A stretch of DNA of 64,000 nucleotides, taken from contig JAQSYI010000017.1 of the NCBI GenBank assembly GCA_029256185.1, positions 62,001-126,000 on the forward strand, read 5' to 3'. Positions 26,971 to 34,203 of this stretch are shown one piece after another. The position numbers and the translations under genes are program-made. This DNA comes from Paenibacillaceae bacterium. Lineage in GTDB: Bacteria; Bacillota; Bacilli; Paenibacillales; NBRC-103111. The notes below the pieces were generated by a model, which was given only the letters and a program-made list of their open reading frames with translations, did no database searches and was not told the DNA's origin. Within the stretch, counting starts at the first letter, position 1. Each line of letters opens with the position of its first letter.

Positions 26971-27513
26971 TTGATCATAAAGATGAACAGCCGGGAATTG
27001 GACTCGTTACCAAAAGACGGGCTAAGCTATGTTTGTTTTGAACCGTTGATTCAAGCTTACAAAGCGAGGGTTTCAGAGCAGTCAACCGGGGATGGCTCCA
27101 CAGTCAAGGAACAATTTTACAAGGAACTGACAAATGGCCAGCAAGCGTTATTCTCCTTCCATATCTATTACAATCATGCAAGCAAGTCTCTCACTGAGTT
27201 CTATTGGTGGAATGCATATTTTATGGCCCAACCAACAACATGGTCAGCAATCAAATCCGGATTAAACTACTTTGGGGGCGGCACAATGCTTCATATACTT
27301 GGAGACGTCGAAGTGACACTCAAAGAATCCAATCATCCGGTTAGTTTGGACGGGTTTAATGTGACACGTGAAGATATGATGCGTGATCAAAATTTACTCG
27401 ACTCAATAAAACTGTTGCATGCGGCATTTGTCGAAGCCTCCCCTGCAACATTGCAGTTGATCAATGCCGGCATTCATAACAACCTGAACGAGTTCATAAC
27501 CATCGAAGTGTAA
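26971..27513 (+). CDS. Protein of unknown function, 180 aa
   Basis: I do not recognise this family. The protein is soluble, with no signal peptide or membrane span, and has aromatic-rich stretches (FHIYYNHASKSL, EFYWWNAYFMAQ, GLNYFGGGTML). The start is uncertain: TTG 26971 lies 12 bp after GAGGAG, and ATG 26983 is the alternative. A strong terminator follows directly, and codon-like patterning runs to the stop, so it is very likely a real single-gene unit. It looks more A+T-rich than the flanking genes. Nothing in the context links it to the mannosidase regulator upstream or the repeats downstream. Confidence 0.75.
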   Translation: MIIKMNSRELDSLPKDGLSYVCFEPLIQAYKARVSEQSTGDGSTVKEQFYKELTNGQQALFSFHIYYNHASKSLTEFYWWNAYFMAQPTTWSAIKSGLNYFGGGTMLHILGDVEVTLKESNHPVSLDGFNVTREDMMRDQNLLDSIKLLHAAFVEASPATLQLINAGIHNNLNEFITIEV

Positions 27514-27521
27514 TTTACATA

Positions 27522-27557
27522 AAAGACCTGGCGGAGGATCACCGCCAGGTCTTTTTT
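27522..27557 (+). terminator. Strong Rho-independent terminator
   Basis: A perfect 13-bp stem (AAAGACCTGGCGG / CCGCCAGGTCTTT) with a 7-nt loop is followed by TTTTTT, 9 bp past the 180-aa gene. Confidence 0.93.
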
Positions 27558-27610
27558 ACGTTGCCAAAGGAGTAACACCTTACGGCGTTCCCGCCCCGCC
27601 TACCTCCTAT

Positions 27611-27799
27611 CGGAAATTTTTTCCGTTATCTCTGCAAATTCATCATTCCTCGCTGTTTTAACGGAAATTTTTTCCGTTATTTCCTCCTGAACTCCCCAAA
27701 ATAGGCATTTCGACCTGGTTTTGAGCGTATTTACGGAAATTTTTTCCGCTAAATCTCCGCAATGACCGAAAAATCTCTTGATAACGGAAATTTTTTCCG
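27611..27799. repeat. Four palindromic repeats spaced 51, 72 and 51 bp
   Basis: The 15-bp near-palindrome CGGAAATTTTTTCCG occurs exactly at 27611, 27662, 27734 and 27785, usually flanked by TAA/TTA. The first and third spacers resemble each other, so the basic unit is about 51 bp. Read on the minus strand in one frame the units spell T-E-K-I-S-V at 17- or 24-residue spacing. All spacings are multiples of three, but no plausible gene is present. This is most of the 436-bp gap 27514-27949. Confidence 0.85.
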
Positions 27800-27906
27800 T
27801 TAGCGCCATCTCCCATGCGAACCTCATCCCATGCGCCCTTTGCTTCCAGCTCCTTCCCCACTTGATCCAGGGAGAAAGAGCTCATGATATACGTTGTGAG
27901 CTGTTC

Positions 27907-27938
27907 AAAAAAGCCGTCATCCACCTGCGATGACGGCT
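27907..27938 (-). terminator. Terminator of the hydantoinase operon
   Basis: AGCCGTCATC / GATGACGGCT form a perfect 10-bp stem with a 7-nt loop, followed on the minus strand by six T. It lies 12 bp past the GntR regulator stop. Confidence 0.92.
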
Positions 27939-27949
27939 TTGCTTATTTA

Positions 27950-28618
27950 CTAGAAAAAATGCGGATATTGCTTCGCCATACTGTTTACCTGCTCCAGCAG
28001 GCTGTTGGAGTGCTCCATAACAACCTTGCGCATGGCTTCCACATCACGCCTTCTGGCCGCGGCAACCATTCTTTCATGCTTATCTATACCGGCTTGTTCC
28101 ACGCCGTTCATCTTCCCGTGCAACAACCGGATACGATTATAATGGGAGGCTACCTCTTCAATCGTGAACCAGGAAAGCTCCTGACCGGCAGTCTCAAAGA
28201 TGAGCTGGTGAAACCGGCTGTCCTTGCAGTAAAATTCGAAAAAATGCTTCTTATCCATGTACCTCTTCTGCTTGTTGATCAGTTCCTGCAAGGTATCCGC
28301 CACCAATTCACTGCAGTTGTGGATAAATCCGTCCACCACGGCAGATTCCAACGAAGTACGGATAAACCACTCTTCACGGACCCGCTTCAAGTCAATTTTG
28401 GATACCACCGTTTTGCGTTGGGGATAGATTTCTACCAATCCTGACTGTTGAAGACGGACTACCGCTTCACGGACGGGCGTCCTGCTGACCCCATAGCGCT
28501 CAGAGAGCTTCTGCACGCTAACGTCCATTCCCGGCTCCAATGTCATATTCATGATATCTTCTCTTATCTGATTGTACGTTACGTCGTTAAGTGAATTAGT
28601 ATTATTCATGATCTTCAA
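27950..28618 (-). CDS. GntR/FadR-type regulator (FCD domain)
   Basis: A 222-aa repressor-type regulator. The N-terminal winged helix has KLSERYGVSRTPVREAVVRLQQ (residues about 37-58), and the C-terminal helical FCD ligand domain has the D-x-x-F-H-x-x-I/L signature (DSRFHQLIFETAG) with further His residues. Two starts are possible: TTG 28618 with AGGGA at good distance, or ATG 28609. Either way it overlaps the metallopeptidase gene by 8-17 bp, so it is the last gene of the operon and is probably autoregulated through the TAACATG sites near 32990. Confidence 0.9.
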   Translation of the reverse strand: MKIMNNTNSLNDVTYNQIREDIMNMTLEPGMDVSVQKLSERYGVSRTPVREAVVRLQQSGLVEIYPQRKTVVSKIDLKRVREEWFIRTSLESAVVDGFIHNCSELVADTLQELINKQKRYMDKKHFFEFYCKDSRFHQLIFETAGQELSWFTIEEVASHYNRIRLLHGKMNGVEQAGIDKHERMVAAARRRDVEAMRKVVMEHSNSLLEQVNSMAKQYPHFF

Positions 28619-29315
28619 CTGTTTCCCTACACCTTCCTGAACTCACTCCCAGAACATCACGATATATTTTCTCCGCACTGGAAGAATCGTAGCCATAGTA
28701 CAAGAGAACATCCAGAATAAAAGGAGAGCAGCTCAATTCATTCAGCTCCTGTGTGAATGCCATCGCTCCGATTTCGCTCAAGGTACGTATCGTCGAATAG
28801 TTTTTGTATCCCAGAAAATTCCATAACAGTATTTTTTCTGTCCGCGTGTAAATTTCCTGTTCAAACCTATCTTCGATAAAGTGAAATATTTCATGCCCCA
28901 AGATAGTACTCATTATACCATCTTGCGGAAAAAGTTCAACTAGGACCGGATCCTCCCGTGAGATCAGATCAACTGCCTGGCGCACGGGTTCTTTCATCAC
29001 TATTATGTGATCAGGCGGTGTGTAGCTGGCAAACATAACACGTTTTCCTATCATGGAAGCATCATGAAGCTCAATCTTCAACTCTAACCGCCGGGCAAGC
29101 GCACTTATATCTCTACAGCCGTATTCATGAATGATCCGCTGTGCATATTGTTTGCCGCAGGCTATGGCTTTTGCGATCATCTCTGTTTTTTGGTCCGGCT
29201 GTATACGCTGGTTCAATATATCTCTGGAAAATGCATACTGTCCCCAGGTCTCATCATCCACCTGCAGCAAATGATGAATCATCTCTCTTAAGCGTGATTG
29301 CCCTTGCCCCTGCAT
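28602..29315 (-). CDS. HExxH metallopeptidase-like protein (ImmA/IrrE-like)
   Basis: A 237-aa soluble protein with a zinc-peptidase signature: ILGHEIFHFIED supplies HExxH (two His and the catalytic Glu), and SEIGAMAFTQELN about 40 residues later could give the third ligand, as in the ImmA/IrrE (M78) group. The N-terminal half is helical and unrecognised. The ATG at 29315 has GGAGGAG 2-6 bp upstream and is preferred over the ORF start at 29363, which lacks a site. It lies 52 bp after the hydantoinase and overlaps the GntR gene. Such peptidases often cut repressors; here the neighbour regulator is an FCD protein, not a typical ImmR target, so its role is open. Confidence 0.7.
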   Translation of the reverse strand: MQGQGQSRLREMIHHLLQVDDETWGQYAFSRDILNQRIQPDQKTEMIAKAIACGKQYAQRIIHEYGCRDISALARRLELKIELHDASMIGKRVMFASYTPPDHIIVMKEPVRQAVDLISREDPVLVELFPQDGIMSTILGHEIFHFIEDRFEQEIYTRTEKILLWNFLGYKNYSTIRTLSEIGAMAFTQELNELSCSPFILDVLLYYGYDSSSAEKIYRDVLGVSSGRCRETVEDHE

Positions 29316-29367
29316 AACTCCTCCATTCTCCCGCGAAATGCACCATGAACTGCGGCTCCACAAACTT

Positions 29368-31500
29368 CTAGCTCTGCTTGATATTGGCGGCTACCACAAT
29401 AATTTCGGTTTCCGGCTCAAAGGTTGAAACCTCAATATCCATCAACAGCTCCAGTTGTTCAAAGTCGGATGCCGAGAAATCCATGATCCGGGCGCCCAAG
29501 CACAAATAGAAATCCGGTCTGGCAATAAGCTCCGTTTGGTAAACGGCCATGCTCTCCCACAGCTTCTTAACTGCATCCAGATATTCACCTGCGGTTGTCT
29601 TGATTGCCATACCCCGGCCTCTTTGCACCTTGATGAATCCCTTGGTGTCCAGGATCCGGATGGCACCCGCGTCGCCTGTTTTTTCCACCTTTTCACCGTA
29701 GATGGACACATATTTAGTCTTCTCCAGCAGCTGCGTCTGCTGCATGATAACGCGCATATCATTGGCTGCCAGCTGCCTTAGCTCCTCTTCGCTGCATTCC
29801 TTAAGCAGCTCATTGGTCTTGACTTCCGTGGAGCCGGTAGCAATGGCCGTCACCTTGGAGGTCTGCGGATCAATATCAATGTGGATTTCAATACTTTCCG
29901 GAGTCGCCCCGCTTTGGATGGCCTTGTTCATGGCTTCCATCTTGAGAGCGCTGATCACTTCTTTGGAAGGTGACGGAATGATCCGCTCCACCACGTCCCG
30001 CACCATGGACAGAGCCACGCCGATGGAAGAAATAACTTCCGCATTTTCAGGAATACTATACTTCAATCCCATTTTTTCTGCAAAATATATAATGAGGGAA
30101 GCTGCGCCGCCTCCTACGCCAACCAAGGAAATCTGGTCCTTCTCCAGCTTGTACTTCTCGGCCAGAGACAGAATAACCGGCTCGATCTTGGCATACGCCT
30201 TCTCCATAATTTGCTTGGCGATATCTTCAACTGTCGTTCCGCAATAATCGGCCAATGCTTGCATGGCCTTCTTGGCCGCCTCCACGTTGCCGTAAGAGAA
30301 ATGCTCTTTCTTCACCAGACCGAGCACGTTGGCCGCACAGGAATTGGTGATGGTCACCCGCTCGCCGTTCTCCATCTTAATGGAAACATAGTCTGCCGGA
30401 TCGCCTGGCTTTGGTGAGAAGAACTCTACTTGCGGTCCTTTAATTTTTTGCGGATCGGTAAATACGGAATAATCCAACCCGGCGATATGCGCAGATCTTG
30501 GCCCTACATCCACGATTCCGCTCTTGTTGGCACGAACCATGGAGCCTCCGGCCACACCCAGAACCCGCACGTCAAGTGAATTGACATAAGTCGGATGGCC
30601 GCCCACGATGGAATAATCAATAGCAGGCCGCCCATTCTTAATAACGCCGATATTGGTTGTGGTTCCGCCCACCTCGAAGTACACACCGTTCGATGCTCTC
30701 AGATACATCAAAGAGCCCATAACCGAGGCTGCCGGACCGGAAAGCATGGTGAGCACGGGACGTTTCTTCATCTCGGTGATTTCCATAACCCCGCCGTCGC
30801 CTCTCATAATCATCAGAGGGACATTAACGCCGGCTTCTCTTACGGAGCGTTCCGTTGAATTGGCCGTATCCAGCATCTTGGGAAGAATACTCGCATTAAT
30901 AGCCGCCGTTCTCGTTCTCCGGGTCAGCCCGTACAATTTGGTGATATCCGAAGCCATGGTAGTAGGAATGCCTTTTTTCTCCGCCTCTTTGTACACGATC
31001 TCTTCCGGCTTGCCGTTATCCACACCGAAGGCCATGGAGGGAACCACAACCTGCGCCCCTTGTTTAAGAAGGTCATCGATCACTTCAATCACAGTTGCTT
31101 CGGTCATTTTCTTCACATTAAGAAAGCTGTTATAAATTTTAATCTCTTTATTATTGCCCAAATCGATATTTTGCAATTTCGTCTGTCTTTTGGCAAAAAA
31201 GCCTTCCAAACCGCCCTTGCTCATCCCAATGATGCCAACCTGTGCAATATCTCCTTCAATCAGCGCATTGGTAGCCTGAGTGGTACTGTGCGCAACAAAG
31301 ACGACATCCTCCGCTTTAATGCCATTTTCCTTCAGACAGTTCTGAAAACATTTCACAACACCGGCAGCCACACCTTTGGGATCATCATGTGTGGTCTTTA
31401 CCGAAGATTTGCCGATAATCTCCTGGGTTTCATTGTCGATGGCTACTGCTTTTGTATGTGTTCCTCCTACGTCTATGCCCACTCTAACCGATTTACTCAT
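29368..31500 (-). CDS. HyuA-like hydantoinase/oxoprolinase subunit
   Basis: A 710-aa ATP-dependent ring-opening enzyme of the hydantoinase A / 5-oxoprolinase family. The N-terminus has the phosphate-binding GIDVGGTHTKAVAID and AHSTTQATNALIEGD, then ASDITKLYGLTRRTRTAAINA, and the actin-fold core has MRGDGGVM, SGPAASVMG and YFEVGGTTTNIGV. VGVGGGAASLI follows near residue 470. The last 210 residues are a C-terminal extension that I cannot assign. GGAGGT lies 5 bp before the ATG. In this family the A subunit normally pairs with a HyuB subunit, but none is encoded here. The substrate (hydantoin, oxoproline or another lactam) is unknown. Confidence 0.85.
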   Translation of the reverse strand: MSKSVRVGIDVGGTHTKAVAIDNETQEIIGKSSVKTTHDDPKGVAAGVVKCFQNCLKENGIKAEDVVFVAHSTTQATNALIEGDIAQVGIIGMSKGGLEGFFAKRQTKLQNIDLGNNKEIKIYNSFLNVKKMTEATVIEVIDDLLKQGAQVVVPSMAFGVDNGKPEEIVYKEAEKKGIPTTMASDITKLYGLTRRTRTAAINASILPKMLDTANSTERSVREAGVNVPLMIMRGDGGVMEITEMKKRPVLTMLSGPAASVMGSLMYLRASNGVYFEVGGTTTNIGVIKNGRPAIDYSIVGGHPTYVNSLDVRVLGVAGGSMVRANKSGIVDVGPRSAHIAGLDYSVFTDPQKIKGPQVEFFSPKPGDPADYVSIKMENGERVTITNSCAANVLGLVKKEHFSYGNVEAAKKAMQALADYCGTTVEDIAKQIMEKAYAKIEPVILSLAEKYKLEKDQISLVGVGGGAASLIIYFAEKMGLKYSIPENAEVISSIGVALSMVRDVVERIIPSPSKEVISALKMEAMNKAIQSGATPESIEIHIDIDPQTSKVTAIATGSTEVKTNELLKECSEEELRQLAANDMRVIMQQTQLLEKTKYVSIYGEKVEKTGDAGAIRILDTKGFIKVQRGRGMAIKTTAGEYLDAVKKLWESMAVYQTELIARPDFYLCLGARIMDFSASDFEQLELLMDIEVSTFEPETEIIVVAANIKQS

Positions 31501-31538
31501 GTTCTACCTCCGATTCATGTACTGAAAAGTTTGAATAA

Positions 31539-31566
31539 CCGGCTCTTGACACAAGTGAAGAGCCGG
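31539..31566 (-). other. Intercistronic hairpin between transporter and hydantoinase
   Basis: CCGGCTCTT pairs perfectly with AAGAGCCGG around a 10-nt loop. On the minus strand it is followed by a T-rich but interrupted stretch. It could be a leaky terminator or a stabiliser that sets the transporter-to-enzyme ratio. Confidence 0.55.
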
Positions 31567-31580
31567 TCCGGTATTTTCTT

Positions 31581-32930
31581 CTAAACCAAGTTGCCGTACA
31601 TGACGAATACCACGATGCAGAGGATCACACCGATGATCCATCCTGTAGGAATAGACATCTTCATATAATCTCTCGCCGGTACCTTGGTATATCCAAAGCC
31701 CCAGGCAACCCATGATTGTGTAACGTCCAAATGCTGAGGCGCAACAGTTGTAATCGCGAACAAGGGATACAGGAACTGTACGGGCCATGCCGCTGTGGAA
31801 ACCACCACAGCCAGGATGGCCGATCCGGAGCCCACCAGATTCATCGGTCCACGGAAGAAGCCCAGCGGTGTCAGGAGTGCGAATACGATACACAGCATGA
31901 TCGCCGTTGTAGGCATTACCCCGTCAAGCAAGGTTTTGAAATACGGAGAAGCATATGTTGCCGCATTATTGAACATGGACAAGGTCAGCAAGAAGCCGAT
32001 CATGGGCGCCACGTCAATAGCTCCATCAGAAAACTGCTTGGATAACATTCTGCATACTGCAGAAAAACCGCCCTTTAATTTTCCGCATGTCACTAAAGCA
32101 AACAAAGCTGAGAAGATGAACCCGAAAATAATCGGAACTTTGAAGACAACAACGCCGATTACCGGCAGTATGATGGAAATCCAAGAAATCGCAGGCGCAT
32201 CTCCTGTATTTCCTCCGTCGGCGGTCGCCGCCCAGGCACGGGAGAGCTTCTTCTTATTCATGAAGAGATTGGATACAACCAGCACAACAAGCAAGGAAAC
32301 CGCCATGGCGATTATGCCAAAGTTAAAGTATGCGTTGTAATCGTAGCTGGCATAGCTTTTCTCGGCAGTGGCGAAAATAGCCTGATATTGTTTAAAGTTA
32401 ACGATATTGCCGAAGATACCGGCCATAATGGACCCCATGAAGGAGAACAGGGCGATGGGGGATGGGATTCCCAGTGAAAGCATGATAGGCAATACGATAA
32501 CGGCGATGGAGATAACCGGTCCGATCCCTGTCATGGAGGTAAAGATAACCGCTGTAACCACACATAGAAGCGACATGGTCACTCTTGGTTTATCTCCGCC
32601 AAGCTCTACCACCTTGCGGATCAGAGTTGCCGCAATGCCGGTGTCAATTAAAACCCTTCCAAAAAAAGCCCCGAAGAAAATGTTAACCAGAATCGCTCTG
32701 CCGTAGTTTTCCGGACCGGTCTGGAAGACGTTCGTCAATACATCAATCAACGATTTGCCTTCCATAACAGAGGTCGGTGAGATGGAATTGCCGATCAAAG
32801 CAATTGTTGTCCATAACACTGACATCACAAAAAAACCGACCATCAGGTTGTACCCCTTGACGCAGTACCACACCAGTCCAAAAAATGACAGAATCATGAT
32901 GAAACCGATTACAACATTAGTAACATCCAC
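31581..32930 (-). CDS. Multi-span permease of the ion-transporter (CitM/GntP-like) type
   Basis: A 449-aa integral membrane protein with about 11-12 hydrophobic spans. A small-residue loop SMTGIGPVISIAVIVLP and a repeat-like FSFMGSIMAGIFGN suggest an IT-superfamily secondary carrier (citrate, gluconate or dicarboxylate type); the exact family is not certain. The start is GTG 32930 with AGGGAGGG 6 bp upstream, not the ORF start at 32987. It is the first gene of the operon with the hydantoinase, metallopeptidase and GntR regulator, so it probably imports the hydantoinase substrate or exports the product. Confidence 0.8.
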   Translation of the reverse strand: MDVTNVVIGFIMILSFFGLVWYCVKGYNLMVGFFVMSVLWTTIALIGNSISPTSVMEGKSLIDVLTNVFQTGPENYGRAILVNIFFGAFFGRVLIDTGIAATLIRKVVELGGDKPRVTMSLLCVVTAVIFTSMTGIGPVISIAVIVLPIMLSLGIPSPIALFSFMGSIMAGIFGNIVNFKQYQAIFATAEKSYASYDYNAYFNFGIIAMAVSLLVVLVVSNLFMNKKKLSRAWAATADGGNTGDAPAISWISIILPVIGVVVFKVPIIFGFIFSALFALVTCGKLKGGFSAVCRMLSKQFSDGAIDVAPMIGFLLTLSMFNNAATYASPYFKTLLDGVMPTTAIMLCIVFALLTPLGFFRGPMNLVGSGSAILAVVVSTAAWPVQFLYPLFAITTVAPQHLDVTQSWVAWGFGYTKVPARDYMKMSIPTGWIIGVILCIVVFVMYGNLV

Positions 32931-32967
32931 AAAATACCCTCCCTGAATAGGATAAAATACCGGCGAA

Positions 32968-33024
32968 CTAACATGCCAATCTACCACACTAACATGTTAG
33001 TCATCCCAGTGAAATATTAACATG
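32968..33024. promoter_or_regulatory. Three TAACATG operator sites, one a perfect palindrome
   Basis: TAACATG occurs at 32969, 32990 and 33018 (21 and 28 bp apart). The middle one is the perfect 12-bp palindrome CTAACATGTTAG (32989-33000). The third overlaps the -10 box, and the others lie in the early transcribed leader. These are the most likely binding sites of the GntR/FCD regulator at the end of the operon. Confidence 0.65.
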
Positions 33025-33042
33025 CCTGTTGCAGCACGTCAA
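33014..33042 (-). promoter_or_regulatory. Sigma-A promoter of the transporter-hydantoinase operon
   Basis: On the minus strand TTGACG, exactly 17 bp, TAATAT, about 85 bp before the GTG start of the permease. Each box has one mismatch to consensus. The 354-bp gap 32931-33284 holds this promoter, the operators and the terminator at 33213. Confidence 0.8.
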
Positions 33043-33212
33043 TATAATTCTGTATGAGACGTCAGCCTGTAAGTTATTCCTTTTTTTGGTTTTCAAGTAT
33101 CAGACTGCTGAGGAAGCTTGCTTCCAAAATAACCTTATGAAAAAAAGCATCCCCATGTTTGTTTTTATTTATTCGGACAAAAAAATCCTTCTCCCCAGAT
33201 GGCTGGCGCAAG

Positions 33213-33253
33213 AAACGCAAACAAGCCGGGACACCATCCGTGTCTTCCGGCTT
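33213..33253 (-). terminator. Terminator of the DUF2325 gene
   Basis: AAGCCGG and GACAC arms pair with GTGTC and CCGGCTT (two unpaired bases on one side), followed on the minus strand by GTTTGCGTTTC, 32 bp past the gene's stop. Confidence 0.6.
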
Positions 33254-33284
33254 TGTTCATAAACGGCAGCATTCCTGCAATGAT

Positions 33285-33581
33285 TCAGCTAATTAACTGC
33301 AGCGCCTTCTCCACAGCCCCTGTTACTCCAAATCCGTTATGGTAATCAATCTTCTTGCCTTGCTTCTCAGCCATTCCGCGGACAGCCCACATGGACGAAT
33401 GATTAATCGCGCCCTTCAAGATGATAACAACTTCCGCTTTATTGATGATGCGCTTAAAATGGCTTTCGGCCCGTCCCCCGCCAATCTTGCCGTCATGATG
33501 CTCAATGTTGAGTCCGTGCCTTTTGCCGATTTCCTTGAATGTTCCGGTCTGACTTCCTCCGATAATCGCCACGGTCTTCAT
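33285..33581 (-). CDS. DUF2325 domain protein
   Basis: A 98-aa small protein of the DUF2325 family: KTVAIIGGSQTGTFKEIGKRHG at the start, HHDGKIGG, VVIILKGAINHSSMWAVRG and the C-terminal YHNGFG are its usual landmarks. Function is not established for the family. The ATG at 33581 has GGAGGG 5 bp upstream; the longer ORF to 33644 is not supported. It appears to be monocistronic, with its own terminator and no link to the operons on either side. Confidence 0.85.
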   Translation of the reverse strand: MKTVAIIGGSQTGTFKEIGKRHGLNIEHHDGKIGGGRAESHFKRIINKAEVVIILKGAINHSSMWAVRGMAEKQGKKIDYHNGFGVTGAVEKALQLIS

Positions 33582-33767
33582 ACAGACCCTCCATAGGTTA
33601 AATTTGATAAAACATCTCGAATAAGTTCTCGTTGTTAATAGCATACCACATATATCCGAGTATTCAAATATGTTTTATTTAAATTAACGACAAAGGGCAA
33701 ATTTGTACTAATATAATGTCTCTTAAAATTCGTTCCTCATTCTTGAGGCCAGTCCTTGCCGGCTTGC

Positions 33768-33948
33768 AACGGACCTGAGAGACGCTAATCGCGGGAAAAA
33801 CGGAGGTTGGCGCGGCTAACGGACTGGTAAGACCTTATCGGGGCCAATCTCCCTCTGGATGGGGGCAAAATAGTCCAATAAGAGCGTCTGAGTCCGTTAC
33901 AATTCCAAACCCCCGGTTTTTGACCGAATAAGGGCGTTCAGGTCCGTT
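33768..33948. repeat. Inverted array of 50-bp repeat units (AACGGAC family)
   Basis: AACGGAC followed by a CTGA/GACGC-type stretch and TTAT/TAAT starts at 33768 and 33818 (50 bp apart); the reverse complement occurs with GTCCGTT at 33892 and 33942 (again 50 bp apart). The array is therefore two units facing two units. A partial fifth unit ends the gap at about 34189-34207. This fills part of the 622-bp gene-free stretch 33582-34203. Confidence 0.8.
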
Positions 33949-33956
33949 ACAACCTG

Positions 33957-34112
33957 GGGCGTGTCTGAACACCCGCTTGAGGGCATCTTTCACCGCTTTT
34001 TCACCCCGAGCTATCGTTACTTTCGCTTAACGCACCCCCTGTACGCCTGCCCGAAAGGGCCTGGCCAGAACCGATGGTATTATCTGCTCCCCTCAGAGGT
34101 TCAGACACGCCC
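33957..34112. mobile_element. MITE-like element, copy 1
   Basis: A 156-bp segment bounded by perfect 14-bp terminal inverted repeats (GGGCGTGTCTGAAC / GTTCAGACACGCCC). A diverged copy lies at 41718. No transposase is encoded, but both copies contain an open stretch with a similar peptide (S-E-x-x-L-E-x-I-F-H-R). Flanks are AACCTG and TAAA, so a clear target duplication is not visible. Probably a non-autonomous insertion element. Confidence 0.8.
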
Positions 34113-34203
34113 TAAAGCGATGACTCTTCTTCGCCAAACTACTCCCATAGGAGTCGATTCCCTTCTAAGCCAATGAAAGTCCATCCTTATCCAATAAGAG
34201 CCG

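Noticed and set aside
27611-27799. CRISPR array
   Set aside because: The four repeats are only 15-18 bp, spacings are unequal (51, 72, 51), two spacers resemble each other and no cas gene is present.
27658-27924. An 88-aa minus-strand ORF through the palindromic repeats
   Set aside because: It starts inside the operon terminator and runs through the repeats. The first 35 residues look protein-like but could be a remnant, so no gene was called.
28317-28326. Another DnaA box inside the GntR gene
   Set aside because: A single TGTGGATAA in coding sequence is expected by chance and has no neighbours.
33961-34176. A 71-aa ORF within MITE copy 1 as a gene
   Set aside because: It lies in a repeated element, lacks a ribosome binding site and runs past the element end. 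The conserved peptide is reported as a finding only.
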